From JAJDXW01 sp965243335 (GTDB taxonomy: Bacteria; Pseudomonadota; Gammaproteobacteria; HK1): DNA of 64,000 nt. The position numbers were made by a program, and so were the translations under genes. The stretch spans positions 2,294,001 through 2,358,000 of the forward strand of contig OZ251545.1 in assembly GCA_965243335.1 (NCBI GenBank). The letters run 5' to 3'. The notes below the pieces were generated by a model that was not told the origin of the DNA, searched no databases, and worked only from the letters and a program-made list of their open reading frames with translations. Of this stretch, positions 24,262-33,495 are shown piece after piece; positions within the stretch are counted from its first letter, which is position 1; each line of letters begins with the position of its first letter.

Positions 24262-25392
24262 ATGAGCGACGCGCTGCCGTACGACTTCAGCACCGGCAAC
24301 ACCAACCCGGAGACCTACCCCGGCGAAGCGCTCGCCGCCGCCGCGGCCCGCGTCATCCCGGGGCTCGCGACCGCCCTCAACACCTACCCCGGCAAGCTCG
24401 GGCACGAAGGTCTCCGGCGCCTCCTCGCGGCCCGCGAGTCGGCCCGGGAAGGGGTCGAGGTCGATCCCGACCACGTCGTCCTCACCAACGGGTCGATGCA
24501 GGGGGTCACCCTGGTCGCGGAGACCTTCTGCGAGGGAGGCGGGGACCGGGTGGTGCTCGAGGAGTTCACCTACTCCGGGACCATCGAGGCCTACCGCGCC
24601 CTCGGCATCGAGATGGTCGGGGTCCCCGTGGACGGCCACGGGATGCGCACCGACCGCCTCGCCGGCGTCCTCGACGAGATGGCCCGCGAGGGTCGCCCGC
24701 CGCGGTTCGTCTACACCCTCGCGACGTACCAGAACCCCACCGGGGCGATGATGCCGCGGGCGCGCCGCGCCGAGCTGCTCGCGGCCGCGAAGCGCCACGG
24801 CTGCCTGGTGGTCGAGGACAACTGCTACGGGGACGTCCACTACGACGGCGAGAAGCCGCCCGCGCTCTACGCCCTCGACGACTATCCGAACCAGGTCCAC
24901 ATCGGCTCGCTCTCCAAGATCTTCGCCCCCGGCGCGCGCCTCGGCTACGTCGTCGCCCGGCCCCCGCTCCTCGAACGGATCCTCGCCCGCCGCCACGACG
25001 CCGGGCCGAACACCCTGTCCGCCGCGATCACCACCGAGTACCTGGGGCCGGACCTCTGGGGGCACGTCGAGCGCGCCAACGCCGCGCTCCGGGTGAAGCG
25101 CGACGCGATGCTCGCGGCCCTCGAGACCCACCTCGGCAACCGGTGCTCGTGGTCGCGCCCGGTGGGCGGCCTCTTCATCTGGGTGCGGCTTCCGGACGGG
25201 CTCGACACGGAGACGCTGGCCGCGGAGGCGGCCGCCCGCGGGGTCGGGTTCAAGCCCGGGTCGGAGTACCACGTCGCGGGACGCGAGGTCCCGTTCCTGC
25301 GGCTCGCGTTCGGCTTCCCGGACGTCGAGACCATCGAGGCCGGCGTCGCCCGGCTCGGAGAGAGCATCCGCGCCGCGATGGCCCCGGCCTGA
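24262..25392 (+). CDS. PLP-dependent aminotransferase, class I/II fold
   Basis: This fold-type I aminotransferase of 376 residues resembles 2-aminoadipate/multi-substrate aminotransferases. It shows the N-terminal NTYPGKLGHEGLRRLLA, TNGSMQGVTLVAE, ATYQNPTG and VVEDNCYGD motifs. The PLP lysine is in HIGSLSKIFAPGARLGY (Lys219), and a substrate arginine region LRLAFGF lies near the end. The RBS GGGGGAGAGG is close to the ATG. A monooxygenase gene follows after 125 bases on the same strand, perhaps the same pathway. Confidence 0.9.
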   Translation: MSDALPYDFSTGNTNPETYPGEALAAAAARVIPGLATALNTYPGKLGHEGLRRLLAARESAREGVEVDPDHVVLTNGSMQGVTLVAETFCEGGGDRVVLEEFTYSGTIEAYRALGIEMVGVPVDGHGMRTDRLAGVLDEMAREGRPPRFVYTLATYQNPTGAMMPRARRAELLAAAKRHGCLVVEDNCYGDVHYDGEKPPALYALDDYPNQVHIGSLSKIFAPGARLGYVVARPPLLERILARRHDAGPNTLSAAITTEYLGPDLWGHVERANAALRVKRDAMLAALETHLGNRCSWSRPVGGLFIWVRLPDGLDTETLAAEAAARGVGFKPGSEYHVAGREVPFLRLAFGFPDVETIEAGVARLGESIRAAMAPA

Positions 25393-25517
25393 CGGCGCCC
25401 CCCTTCCCTGCCCCGCCGCCGCCCCGCCGGCCGAAGCCCGCCCGAAGGACCGCTGGACGGACGCCCGGGGACGGCCGGGGGCCGGGACCGCAACCCACCA
25501 CCAACGGGAGACCTTTC

Positions 25518-26885
25518 ATGACCGCGACGGACCGCGCCGCCGCGCGCCAGATGAAGCTCGTCGCCTTCCTCCAGGCGGCGAACTGCTCGAACTACCCCGC
25601 TTCCTGGCGCCATCCGCACACCGCCCGGGACTTCCTCACCCCCGAGTACTTCCAGCGCATCGCCCGCACCCTGGAGGCCGGCAAGTTCCACCTCGCGTTC
25701 TTCGACGACCGCCTCGCGGCGCCCGACCGCTACGGCGACGACATGGCGGAGGCGCTCCGCCAGGGGATCCGGGTGGTCAAGTTCGACCTCATCCCCCTGA
25801 TGACCGCGATGGGGCTCGCGACGAGCCGGCTCGGCCTCGGCGGGACCTACTCGACCACCTACTTCGAGCCCTTCCACGTCGCCCGGGTCTTCGCCACCCT
25901 CGACCACATGATCGGGGGGCGGGCAGCGTGGAACGTGGTGACCTCGCTCAACGACTCCGAGGCCGCGAACTTCGGCCGCACCGAGCACCCTCCCCACGAC
26001 CGCCGCTACGACCGGGCGGACGAGTTCATGGAGGTGGTGCTCGGCAACTGGGACGCCTGGGAGGACGGCGCGGTGCGCTACGACCGGGAGAACATGACCT
26101 TCGCCGACCCGGCCCGGGTGCACCGCCTGGAATACGAGGGCGAGTGGTTCCGCACCCGCGGGACGTTCACCGTGCCCCGAACCCCGCAGGGCCGCCCGGT
26201 GGTCATCCAGGCCGGCCAGAGCGGGCGCGGACGCGAGTTCGCGGCGCGCTGGGGCGAGATCCTCTTCGTCGTGTACCCGAGCCTCGAGTTCGGCCGCCCC
26301 GTCTACCGCGACATGAAGGCGGCGATCGCGGCGGCGGGGCGGGACCCTGACCTGGTCACGATCTGCCCCGCCGTCTACTGCATCACCGGCGAGACCCGCA
26401 CCATCGCCGAGGAGAAGGCGGCTCATATCGAGAGCCTTGCGACGGAGCTCGACACCCTGGTCCTCCTCGCCGAGGCCCTCAACTTCGACTTCGCGGCGCA
26501 CGAGCCGGACGAGCCGCTGACCGCAGGCGACCTCGAGTCGATGACCGGGCTCCAGGCCATCCGCGACCGGGTCGTGCAGCAGGCGGGGGGCCGCCCGACG
26601 CCCCGCGACTTCGTGAACGTGAGCCGCCGCGGGACGGTGCGCGAGATGCCGCTCTTCGTCGGGACCCCGCGCGAGGTGGCGGACGGGCTCGAGGAGTGGT
26701 TCGAGGAGGCCTGCGACGGGTTCGTCGTCGCCGCGACCCACATCCCCGGGGCCTACGAGGACTTCGTGCGGCTCGTGGTGCCGGAGCTGCAGCGCCGGGG
26801 CATCTTCCACCGGGACTACGCGGGCCCGACCCTGCGCGAGAACCTCGGCCTCCCCTTCCCGACGCGGGACGACTGGAAGCGCTGA
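25518..26885 (+). CDS. NtaA/SnaA/DszA-family flavin-dependent monooxygenase (LLM class)
   Basis: This bacterial luciferase-like FMNH2-dependent monooxygenase of 455 residues belongs to the nitrilotriacetate monooxygenase component A group. It has HLAFFDDRLAAPDRYG, the long GLGGTYSTTYFEPFHVARVFATLD region (shown in part: TYFEPFHVARVFATLD), RAAWNVVTSLNDSEAANFG and VIQAGQSGRGREFAARW. Oxidative C–N or C–S bond cleavage of a small organic substrate is likely. A flavin reductase partner is not seen nearby. RBS GGGAG precedes ATG 25518. Confidence 0.92.
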   Translation: MTATDRAAARQMKLVAFLQAANCSNYPASWRHPHTARDFLTPEYFQRIARTLEAGKFHLAFFDDRLAAPDRYGDDMAEALRQGIRVVKFDLIPLMTAMGLATSRLGLGGTYSTTYFEPFHVARVFATLDHMIGGRAAWNVVTSLNDSEAANFGRTEHPPHDRRYDRADEFMEVVLGNWDAWEDGAVRYDRENMTFADPARVHRLEYEGEWFRTRGTFTVPRTPQGRPVVIQAGQSGRGREFAARWGEILFVVYPSLEFGRPVYRDMKAAIAAAGRDPDLVTICPAVYCITGETRTIAEEKAAHIESLATELDTLVLLAEALNFDFAAHEPDEPLTAGDLESMTGLQAIRDRVVQQAGGRPTPRDFVNVSRRGTVREMPLFVGTPREVADGLEEWFEEACDGFVVAATHIPGAYEDFVRLVVPELQRRGIFHRDYAGPTLRENLGLPFPTRDDWKR

Positions 26886-26954
26886 GCGGTCGCTCGCGGC
26901 GACGTCCCGCCGCCCCGTGGTTCCCCTGCTTCCCGGCTCCAGCCCCGCGGCCGG

Positions 26955-27716
26955 CTACCGCGAGAAGGGGTCCGGGAGCGCCTTCCGGCGCGTTTCGATG
27001 ATCCGTGCGATCGCATCCCGGCGTTCCGCGGCCGTATCCAGGCCCTGCTTCCATAGCGCCGAGACGGCGGCGCGGGCGTCCTCCGGCCGCATCCCCTCCA
27101 ATACGACCGAAACCGGGAGGGGGCGAGGCCTTCGTCCGGACCGCAGCGCCAGAAAGACGACGTCGAGGGGCTCGACCGAGGCGCTCGCGTCGTAGTCGAT
27201 CCGCCACAGCTCGGGAACCCCGAGGCGACCGTAGTGCGCCTGTTTCTCTTCATCGAAGCGAGTCACGCCCACCTCGACGACCAGGTCCGGCGGGTGGGCC
27301 AGCGTGTAAGCCTCCGCCGCCGGCTCGCCCTTCGCCAGCGCCCGGTGGTAGGCGACCGCGCGATCCCCCAGATAGAAGCAGCAATCCGGCTCGACCCCGG
27401 TGTTCCTTCCGTCCCGGGGGCCCCGCCAGCGGGTCGAGCCCAGCTTGCTGCTCGCAAGGCGCAGGGTGTCCGTCATCACTTCGACCGTGGTGTCGAGGTG
27501 GCGCGCGAGCACTTCGTGGACGCTGGAAGGCGACATCAGCATGACCAGGCCGCGCAGGGGGTCGAGGACCACGCGCCGGTACAGGCGGTCCAGGTCCGAT
27601 TCCGCCCACCTGCGCACCGTATCCGACCCGACGCGGAGGGCGACGTAGTGCGACCCCAAGGAGCTCTCTCCCTCGAAGCAGCCCGCCGCGCCGGCCGATC
27701 GATTCATCGCGTTCAT
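26955..27716 (-). CDS. Uma2 family endonuclease-fold protein (short type)
   Basis: This 253-residue Uma2-type protein has the N-terminal LRGLVMLMSPSSVHEVLARHL region, EPDCCFYLGD, and the core PDLVVEVGVTRFDEEKQAHYGRLGVPELWRID. Those give the Asp, Glu and Lys expected of the PD-(D/E)XK fold. Unlike the copy at 22.8 kb it keeps the classic short layout. Tandem ATG codons at 27714–27716 and 27705–27707 are both possible starts. Role unknown. Confidence 0.85.
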   Translation of the reverse strand: MNAMNRSAGAAGCFEGESSLGSHYVALRVGSDTVRRWAESDLDRLYRRVVLDPLRGLVMLMSPSSVHEVLARHLDTTVEVMTDTLRLASSKLGSTRWRGPRDGRNTGVEPDCCFYLGDRAVAYHRALAKGEPAAEAYTLAHPPDLVVEVGVTRFDEEKQAHYGRLGVPELWRIDYDASASVEPLDVVFLALRSGRRPRPLPVSVVLEGMRPEDARAAVSALWKQGLDTAAERRDAIARIIETRRKALPDPFSR

Positions 27717-28082
27717 GGTCGTGCTCTCCACGCGCCGAGGCTCCGCCAAGGCAGGAAGCACTGTACCACCTTCCCTCCCCGCATCCCCCGGACCGGAACT
27801 TGACCGTACCCTTTGTGGAGCCTCGGCATCCCGCGCCCCGCCCGGACGGCCGGAGCGGTGAGCCCGCAGCACGACGGGCCGATGCCCTGCCCGTCGCGGC
27901 GTACCCGTACCCGGACGGGCGCGGGGTTCTCCCTCACCCCGTGACTTCCACTACACGCCCCGGTCCCTGGCGGGTCCGCCTCGAGTCCTTCCGCCTTCTT
28001 CTTCCCCGGGGCCGTGTTCCGGGACAATCCCACCCGACAACCCGCCCCTTGGGTCTTCGTCGCTCCTCGGATTCGGATTTTT
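27717..28082. other. Intergenic region, no gene seen
   Basis: This is the upstream region of the short Uma2 gene (minus) and of the AAA/DUF4143 gene (plus). Both strands have open frames without recognisable protein patterns. A minus-strand TACAGT at 27760–27765 could be the -10 box of the Uma2 gene. Confidence 0.4.
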
Positions 28083-28121
28083 TCCTTGTAATTCATCTAC
28101 AGGATGGATAGATTACAAGGA
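28083..28121. promoter_or_regulatory. Operator-like inverted repeat at the DUF4143 gene start
   Basis: TCCTTGTAAT at 28083–28092 is repeated as its exact reverse complement ATTACAAGGA at 28112–28121. The centre-to-centre distance is 29 bases. The right arm contains the RBS (ACAAGG) and the A of the ATG. A regulator bound here would block both transcription and translation. It could also form an RNA hairpin hiding the RBS. Confidence 0.5.
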
Positions 28122-29293
28122 TGGTCCCTCGCACAGTTGCCCCGGAAATCGAAAGCGCCCTGTCGCGCCAAGCCGCTGTCGCCCTCATCGGGCCGCGGCA
28201 GGTCGGGAAGACGACCCTGGCCCTCGCGATCGGCCGAGCCCGCGATGCGCTCTATCTGGACCTCGAAGACCGTGACGATCGCGCCCGGCTGTCCGAACCC
28301 GCGCTGTTTCTCGATCACGTGGAGGACCGGCTCGTCATCCTCGACGAGATCCACCGGATGCCGGAGCTGTTCCCGACCCTGCGCGGCATCATCGACCGAG
28401 GGCGGCGCAGGGGCAAGGGGATCGGCCGGTTCCTCATCCTGGGATCGGCGTCGATCGACCTCCTGCGCCAGTCGGGTGAAACGCTGGCCGGGCGGATCGC
28501 CTACGTCGATCTGGCGCCGTTCTCCGCGCTCGAAGTGGAAGACGCCCGCGCATCGCGCGAGCGGTTGTGGCTGCGCGGCGGCTTCCCGGACAGCTATCTG
28601 GCGGACAGCGACCGGGAGAGTCTGGCGCTCCGCAGGGACTTCGTCCGTACCTACCTGGAACGTGACGTGGCGGCATTCGGGCCGCGTGTTCCGGCCACCA
28701 CCCTGGAGCGGCTGTGGACGATGCTCGCACACCGTCAGGGAACGATGCTCAACGCCTCGGCGCTCGCCAAGGCGCTCGAAGTCAGCACCCAGTCGGCGAG
28801 CCGCTACATCGACCTCCTGGCGGACCTGCTGCTGCTGCGCCGGCTGCCGCCCCTGCACGCCAACGTGGGCAAACGCCTCGTGAAATCGCCCAAGGTCTAC
28901 GTGCGGGACAGCGGCCTGGCGCACGCCTTGCTGGGCATCGGGACGCTGGAGCAGCTCGCCGGGCATCCGGTGGTCGGCGAGAGTTGGGAAGGCCACGTCA
29001 TCGAGACCCTCCTCTCCGTCCTGCCGCCGTTCGCCGCGCCGTACTTCTACCGCACGAGCGCCGGCGCCGAGATCGACCTCGTGATCGAGTTCGCCGGCGG
29101 CCCCCGCTGGGCGATCGAGGTCAAGCGTTCCCTCTCCGCCCGGGTCGGACGCGGCTTTCGCCTCGCCTGCGCCGACCTCGAGCCGGGGCAAGCCTTCGTC
29201 GTCCACGCCGGCGACGACCGCTACCCGCTGTCGGCGACCCTGGAGGCGATCGGGGTCCGCGAGCTCGCCGGGGAGCTGTGCGCCCGGTCCTGA
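28121..29293 (+). CDS. AAA ATPase with DUF4143 (AAA_14 family)
   Basis: This 390-residue protein has a P-loop GPRQVGKTT at residue 24 onward, Walker B RLVILDEIHRMPEL, and a conserved LRGGFPDSYL segment. A winged-helix region follows (NASALAKALEVSTQSASRYIDLL) with a C-terminal DUF4143/restriction-like domain (WEGHVIETLL, FYRTSAGAEIDLVIE, IEVKRSLS). The E-I-D...E-x-K pattern resembles a PD-(D/E)XK site. The biological role of this large family is unclear. Here it leads a segment with mcrBC, 276 bases upstream of mcrB, and has a palindromic operator-like site at its start. Confidence 0.88.
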   Translation: MVPRTVAPEIESALSRQAAVALIGPRQVGKTTLALAIGRARDALYLDLEDRDDRARLSEPALFLDHVEDRLVILDEIHRMPELFPTLRGIIDRGRRRGKGIGRFLILGSASIDLLRQSGETLAGRIAYVDLAPFSALEVEDARASRERLWLRGGFPDSYLADSDRESLALRRDFVRTYLERDVAAFGPRVPATTLERLWTMLAHRQGTMLNASALAKALEVSTQSASRYIDLLADLLLLRRLPPLHANVGKRLVKSPKVYVRDSGLAHALLGIGTLEQLAGHPVVGESWEGHVIETLLSVLPPFAAPYFYRTSAGAEIDLVIEFAGGPRWAIEVKRSLSARVGRGFRLACADLEPGQAFVVHAGDDRYPLSATLEAIGVRELAGELCARS

Positions 29294-29569
29294 ACCCCGC
29301 CAGCCTCGCGCCGCGCCTTGCCCCCCCGCATCGGCCGCGGCCTCTGGCGGCGCATCGCGCGGGCGGGCGGGCGGGGCGGGCGGCACGCGCAGCGGTCGGT
29401 TGAACACCCGACACGACACCGAGTAGGATCCCCGCCGTACCAGCAGCTCCTTCAGCGAGGCCCGCATTGAATCGTCGTGAGTCGAACGTCCGAATCGCCG
29501 CGGTCACCGGTCCGTCCCGGCTGCAGGACGCCTCGCAGATTCGAAGAATGACCGGCGGAGCGATACTCG

Positions 29570-31363
29570 ATGGATAGCACGAGTGATGCCAACGTCCAGC
29601 GGCCGTACCGGTTCGGAGATCGCTCCGACGAGCAACGTTTTCCCTGGACCCGGTTCTACGAGGCGGTCGCCGAGAAACTTCTCGACTACCGGAAGGATCG
29701 ATCTCCCCTGATTGAAGGGATTCATGAAATCGCCTCGCGCGAGAAACTTCTCTCGTATCTCCGGGACAAGAACGCCCCCGACGGCGATTTTTATCCACTG
29801 ACGGATATTTGCCCGTTTACCGCGATGGGCATGTTCAACCGGTCCATCACCGATCCGAACAGGAAAAGGATTGCCGGGGAGCTCGCGAGATTCCTTGATG
29901 TCGACGTTGAGGTTCCGAAGTCGTTCGAGGGCGTTACGACACTCAACAATCAAAACTCCTGGTTCTTCCGATATTCATACGACCGTGGAGCCGGAGATAT
30001 CGACGTTCTCTGGGACGTGTTCGCCGCAGCCGAACGATTTGCGGATTCAAGGCAACCAGAACAACGGGAAGAATTCGTCAGGGCATACGACGCCGCTTTG
30101 AAGGTCCGGGGGGTTGATTGGAACCTGTCGATTGGACTCTACTGGGCCCATCCGTGGAGCTTCCCTGCCCTCGATCGTCGGTCACGCAGCTATATGGAAG
30201 AAAGTCTTGAGATGGGGGTTCCGGAAAACAGCGCCGGGAGCTACGTGAACCTGATCGACGATCTCAAGGATCGCTTCAACGAAGAAGACTTTCCGGTCCA
30301 CAGCTTTCCGGAGCTGTCGCAAGCGGCAAACGAGGCCCGCCCCACCGCCCCCGGACAAGGTCGAGACGACGTGGAGGATGATCCGAGCCCGGGGGGCGTT
30401 CGGGAGGATCATCCGTATTCGGTCGAATACGTCACTTCCCTGTTCGATGTGAAATCGGAGGATAGGGATCATCCATATTCGGTGGCCGACATCCTCGAAG
30501 ACGGCTGTTTTCTGGAACGGGGCGAAATCGAACGTCTGCTCGACCTGCTGCGGGAGAAGAAGAACCTCATCCTCCAAGGGCCGCCCGGTACGGGGAAGAC
30601 CTGGATTGCCACGCGCCTCGCGTTTGCCCTGATGGGAAAGAAGGACAATGGCAGGATCCGCAGGGTCCAGTTCCACCCCAACCTGTCCTATGAAGACTTC
30701 GTCAGGGGCTGGCGGCCCTCCGGCGACGGCAAGCTCGTCATCGAGGACGGCGTGTTCATGCAGGCCGTCGGCCAGGCATCCGAAGATTCGTCCTCGAAGC
30801 TCGCCGTGGTGATCGAAGAGGTCAACCGCGGCAACCCGGCGCAGATTTTCGGCGAGCTGCTCACCCTTCTCGAGGCGGACAAACGGACCCCGGAAGCGGC
30901 CGTCGAGCTCTGCTACCCCGATGCGGACGGGAAGCGGCGGCCGGTCCACGTCCCCGACAACCTCTACGTCATCGGAACGATGAACACGGCGGACCGCTCC
31001 CTTGCCCTCATCGATTTTGCGTTCCGCCGGCGCTTCGCCTTCGCCTCCCTGGAACCCATGCTCGGCGACGTGTGGCGGGAATGGGTGATCGAGAAGCGTG
31101 GCGTCGATGGCGCGCAGGCTCGCGAGATCGAACGCCGCGTCACGGAGCTCAATCAGAACATCGCCGGCGACCCCGGTCTCGGTCCCCAGTTCCGGATCGG
31201 GCACAGCTTCGTGACGCCGGTGCATCGCCTCGGGGCCGGCGAGACGCGGGGCTGGTTCGAGAAGATCGTGAAGAGCGAGATCGGGCCGCAGCTCGAGGAA
31301 TACTGGTTCGATTCCCCCCAGGAGGCGCAAGACGCCATCGGCCGGCTCCTCGAAGGGTGGTGA
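29570..31363 (+). CDS. mcrB: McrB-type GTP-dependent restriction motor subunit
   Basis: McrB is the AAA+ GTPase that translocates DNA and activates the McrC nuclease in modification-dependent restriction. The 597-residue protein has a divergent N-terminal DNA-sensing region (about residues 1–300, with GLYWAHPWSFPALDRRSR). The AAA+ core follows: Walker A GPPGTGKT from residue 337, FHPNLSYEDFVRGW, Walker B VVIEEVNRGN and the GTP-specific MNTADRS (Asn472). The first 900 bases are visibly less GC-rich than the surroundings, suggesting recent acquisition. The stop overlaps the mcrC start by TGATG. Confidence 0.92.
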   Translation: MDSTSDANVQRPYRFGDRSDEQRFPWTRFYEAVAEKLLDYRKDRSPLIEGIHEIASREKLLSYLRDKNAPDGDFYPLTDICPFTAMGMFNRSITDPNRKRIAGELARFLDVDVEVPKSFEGVTTLNNQNSWFFRYSYDRGAGDIDVLWDVFAAAERFADSRQPEQREEFVRAYDAALKVRGVDWNLSIGLYWAHPWSFPALDRRSRSYMEESLEMGVPENSAGSYVNLIDDLKDRFNEEDFPVHSFPELSQAANEARPTAPGQGRDDVEDDPSPGGVREDHPYSVEYVTSLFDVKSEDRDHPYSVADILEDGCFLERGEIERLLDLLREKKNLILQGPPGTGKTWIATRLAFALMGKKDNGRIRRVQFHPNLSYEDFVRGWRPSGDGKLVIEDGVFMQAVGQASEDSSSKLAVVIEEVNRGNPAQIFGELLTLLEADKRTPEAAVELCYPDADGKRRPVHVPDNLYVIGTMNTADRSLALIDFAFRRRFAFASLEPMLGDVWREWVIEKRGVDGAQAREIERRVTELNQNIAGDPGLGPQFRIGHSFVTPVHRLGAGETRGWFEKIVKSEIGPQLEEYWFDSPQEAQDAIGRLLEGW

Positions 31364-32490
31364 TGGAAGGCGCGGGTACTGCGTCGGAGAGCAGGCCCGA
31401 TCCGGAGTGGGGATACGTCGGCCGCATTCCGGTCCGAAACCTCTGGCTCCTCATGCTGTATGCATCGGATTTGTTCCGCTCGCGCGGCAAGGGTAGCGCA
31501 GGACGGGAGGAGAACCCCGACGATCTGCCGGATCTCGTGGCCGAGATTCTGGCGCAGGCCGTTGAAGAGCGGCAGCGCCGGCAGTTGAGCCTGGGCTATC
31601 GAACGCGGGAAGCCGCGCTGAGCCGGATCCGCGGAAGGATCGACATGCTCGCCACGGAACGCCGCCAACTCCTTTCCCGCGGCCTCGTGGCCTGCCGCTT
31701 CGACGAGCTGACGATCGACACGCCCCGGAACCGCTTCGTCCGGGCCGCCCTGGACACGATCTCCCGACTGGTGCGAAAGCGCGCTCTCGCCCATCGCTGC
31801 CGAAAGCTCGCCAAGGACATGGAGGCGATGGGGGTTTCGGGGGCTCCGCCGACACCGCGCCGGATGAGCGCCGAGCGCTTCGGACGCCACGATGCGAACG
31901 ACCGTTCCATGGTGGACGCCGCGAAGCTGGCTTTCGATCTCGCCCTGCCCACGGAGGCGGCGGGGACCAACGCGCTTCCATTGCCCGACCGGGACGAGCA
32001 ATGGGTGCGCCAGCTCTTCGAGCGTGCGGTGGGCGGCTTCTATGGAGTCGCACTGTCGCCCGAGGGATGGCGTGTGGAAACCGGACGGTGGCTGCGCTGG
32101 CCTGTCGAATGGCCCACGCCGGGGATCCGCGACCTCTTGCCGAACATGCAGACCGACATCATGCTCGAGCACCCGCCGTCCGGCCGCAGGATCGTGGTCG
32201 ACACGAAGTTCAACTCCCTGCTGGTGCGCGGCCGGTATCGGGACCAGACGTTGCGCAGCGGCTACCTGTACCAGATCTACGCTTACCTGAGATCCCAGGC
32301 CGGTCGCGGAGATCCTCTGGCGGATCAGGCCGAAGGGCTGCTCCTGCATCCGTCCGCAGGGGTGGGCGTCGACGAGGCCGCCGTCATCCAGGGGCATCGG
32401 ATCCGGTTCGCCACCGTCGATTTGACCGCTTCGACTTCGGAGATCCGCACCCGGTTGCTTCAGGTGTGCGACCCGCATCCGTACGGGTAG
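31363..32490 (+). CDS. mcrC: McrC-type restriction nuclease subunit
   Basis: This 375-residue nuclease partner of McrB has the McrC core: IPVRNLWLLMLYASDL at the N terminus, LSRIRGRIDM and DELTIDTPRNRFVRAAL. The PD-(D/E)XK site is LPNMQTDIMLEHPPSGRRIV followed by VDTKF (Asp265, Asp280, Lys282). Tandem GTG-GTG-ATG codons occur at the junction. The ATG 31363 is chosen for the TGATG overlap with mcrB. All catalytic residues look intact, so the system is probably functional. Confidence 0.93.
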   Translation: MEGAGTASESRPDPEWGYVGRIPVRNLWLLMLYASDLFRSRGKGSAGREENPDDLPDLVAEILAQAVEERQRRQLSLGYRTREAALSRIRGRIDMLATERRQLLSRGLVACRFDELTIDTPRNRFVRAALDTISRLVRKRALAHRCRKLAKDMEAMGVSGAPPTPRRMSAERFGRHDANDRSMVDAAKLAFDLALPTEAAGTNALPLPDRDEQWVRQLFERAVGGFYGVALSPEGWRVETGRWLRWPVEWPTPGIRDLLPNMQTDIMLEHPPSGRRIVVDTKFNSLLVRGRYRDQTLRSGYLYQIYAYLRSQAGRGDPLADQAEGLLLHPSAGVGVDEAAVIQGHRIRFATVDLTASTSEIRTRLLQVCDPHPYG

Positions 32491-32511
32491 CAGCCGACCA
32501 CGGCGTTCCGC

Positions 32512-33495
32512 TCAGGCCGCGGCGAGCACCGCGGCGCGGGTCGCCTCGTACTCCGCCTCGTCCTGGGACGCGGCCCAGATGACCGCGGTGTCGAGCCCGG
32601 CGGCGGCGTACTCGCCGAGCCGGGAGCGCACCTCGGACGCGGAGCCGACGAGCCCGAGCCGCCGGACGAGCTCGTCGGAGAGCGCGGCGTTCGTCTTCGC
32701 GCGGTCGCGCTCCGCGAACCCCGCCTGGATCTGCTCCGCCTCGCGCGGGCGGCCCAGCCAGGAGAGGAAGCTCGCGTACACCCCGGTCGAGTAGTAGCCG
32801 AGCGCGACCCGGCGCATCTGCCGGGTCCCGGCCGCGACGTCGTCGGTCACGAACGTGTTGAGGAGGGACACCACCTCCAGGTCCTCGACCCGCCGCCCGG
32901 AACGCTTCGCCCCGGTATCCACGTGCTCGAGGACCCGCGGCAGGAGCTCCGCGGGGGTGAGGTTGAGGACCACCCCGTCCCCGATCTCGCCCGCGAGCTC
33001 CAGCATTCCGGGGCGGAGGGCCGCGACGTGGATCGGCAGCCGGCCGCGCAGGGGGGAGGTGAGGCGGAAACCGTGCGAGCGGACCGTGGCCCCGTCGTAG
33101 GCGGTGCGCTCCCCGGTGAAGATGCGGCGCATGAGATCCACCGTCTCGCGCACCCGGGTGAGCGGCTTGTCGAACTCCATGCCGTACCAGCGCTCGATCA
33201 TGGTCTGGCTGGAGGAGCCGACCCCGAGGACCACCCGGTCCGGCGCGACGTGGGACAGGGCGACGGCGGACGCGGCGAGCACGGCCGGCGGGCGGTTGAA
33301 CACCGGCACGATGCCGAGGCCGATGCGGACGCGGCTCGTGCGGGCGCCGATCGCGGCGGCCGCGGTGAGCGCGTCCATCCGCCCGTTCCCGTCCGTCATC
33401 CAGATGCTCTCGAACCCTTCCGCCTCGGCCTGGACCGCGTTGTCGATGGGGTTCCGGTCGCCCGGATAGCCCATCACGTTGATTCCGATCTTCAT
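32512..33495 (-). CDS. LLM-class flavin/F420-type oxidoreductase
   Basis: This luciferase-like TIM-barrel oxidoreductase of 327 residues starts MKIGINVMGYPGDRNPI. It has AEAEGFESIWMTDG, VRIGLGIVPVFNRPP and VLGVGSSSQTMIERWYG. The pattern is that of the F420-dependent/LLM family common in actinobacteria and also seen in Proteobacteria. The RBS GGAGG sits seven bases before the ATG. Its start overlaps the MrpD-like gene stop by ATGA, so it is the last gene of the acyl-CoA carboxylase operon. Confidence 0.88.
   Translation of the reverse strand: MKIGINVMGYPGDRNPIDNAVQAEAEGFESIWMTDGNGRMDALTAAAAIGARTSRVRIGLGIVPVFNRPPAVLAASAVALSHVAPDRVVLGVGSSSQTMIERWYGMEFDKPLTRVRETVDLMRRIFTGERTAYDGATVRSHGFRLTSPLRGRLPIHVAALRPGMLELAGEIGDGVVLNLTPAELLPRVLEHVDTGAKRSGRRVEDLEVVSLLNTFVTDDVAAGTRQMRRVALGYYSTGVYASFLSWLGRPREAEQIQAGFAERDRAKTNAALSDELVRRLGLVGSASEVRSRLGEYAAAGLDTAVIWAASQDEAEYEATRAAVLAAA

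Noticed and set aside
27800..28111. 104-codon plus-strand frame upstream of the DUF4143 gene
   Set aside because: No protein-like pattern; it runs through the palindrome and promoter-like region.
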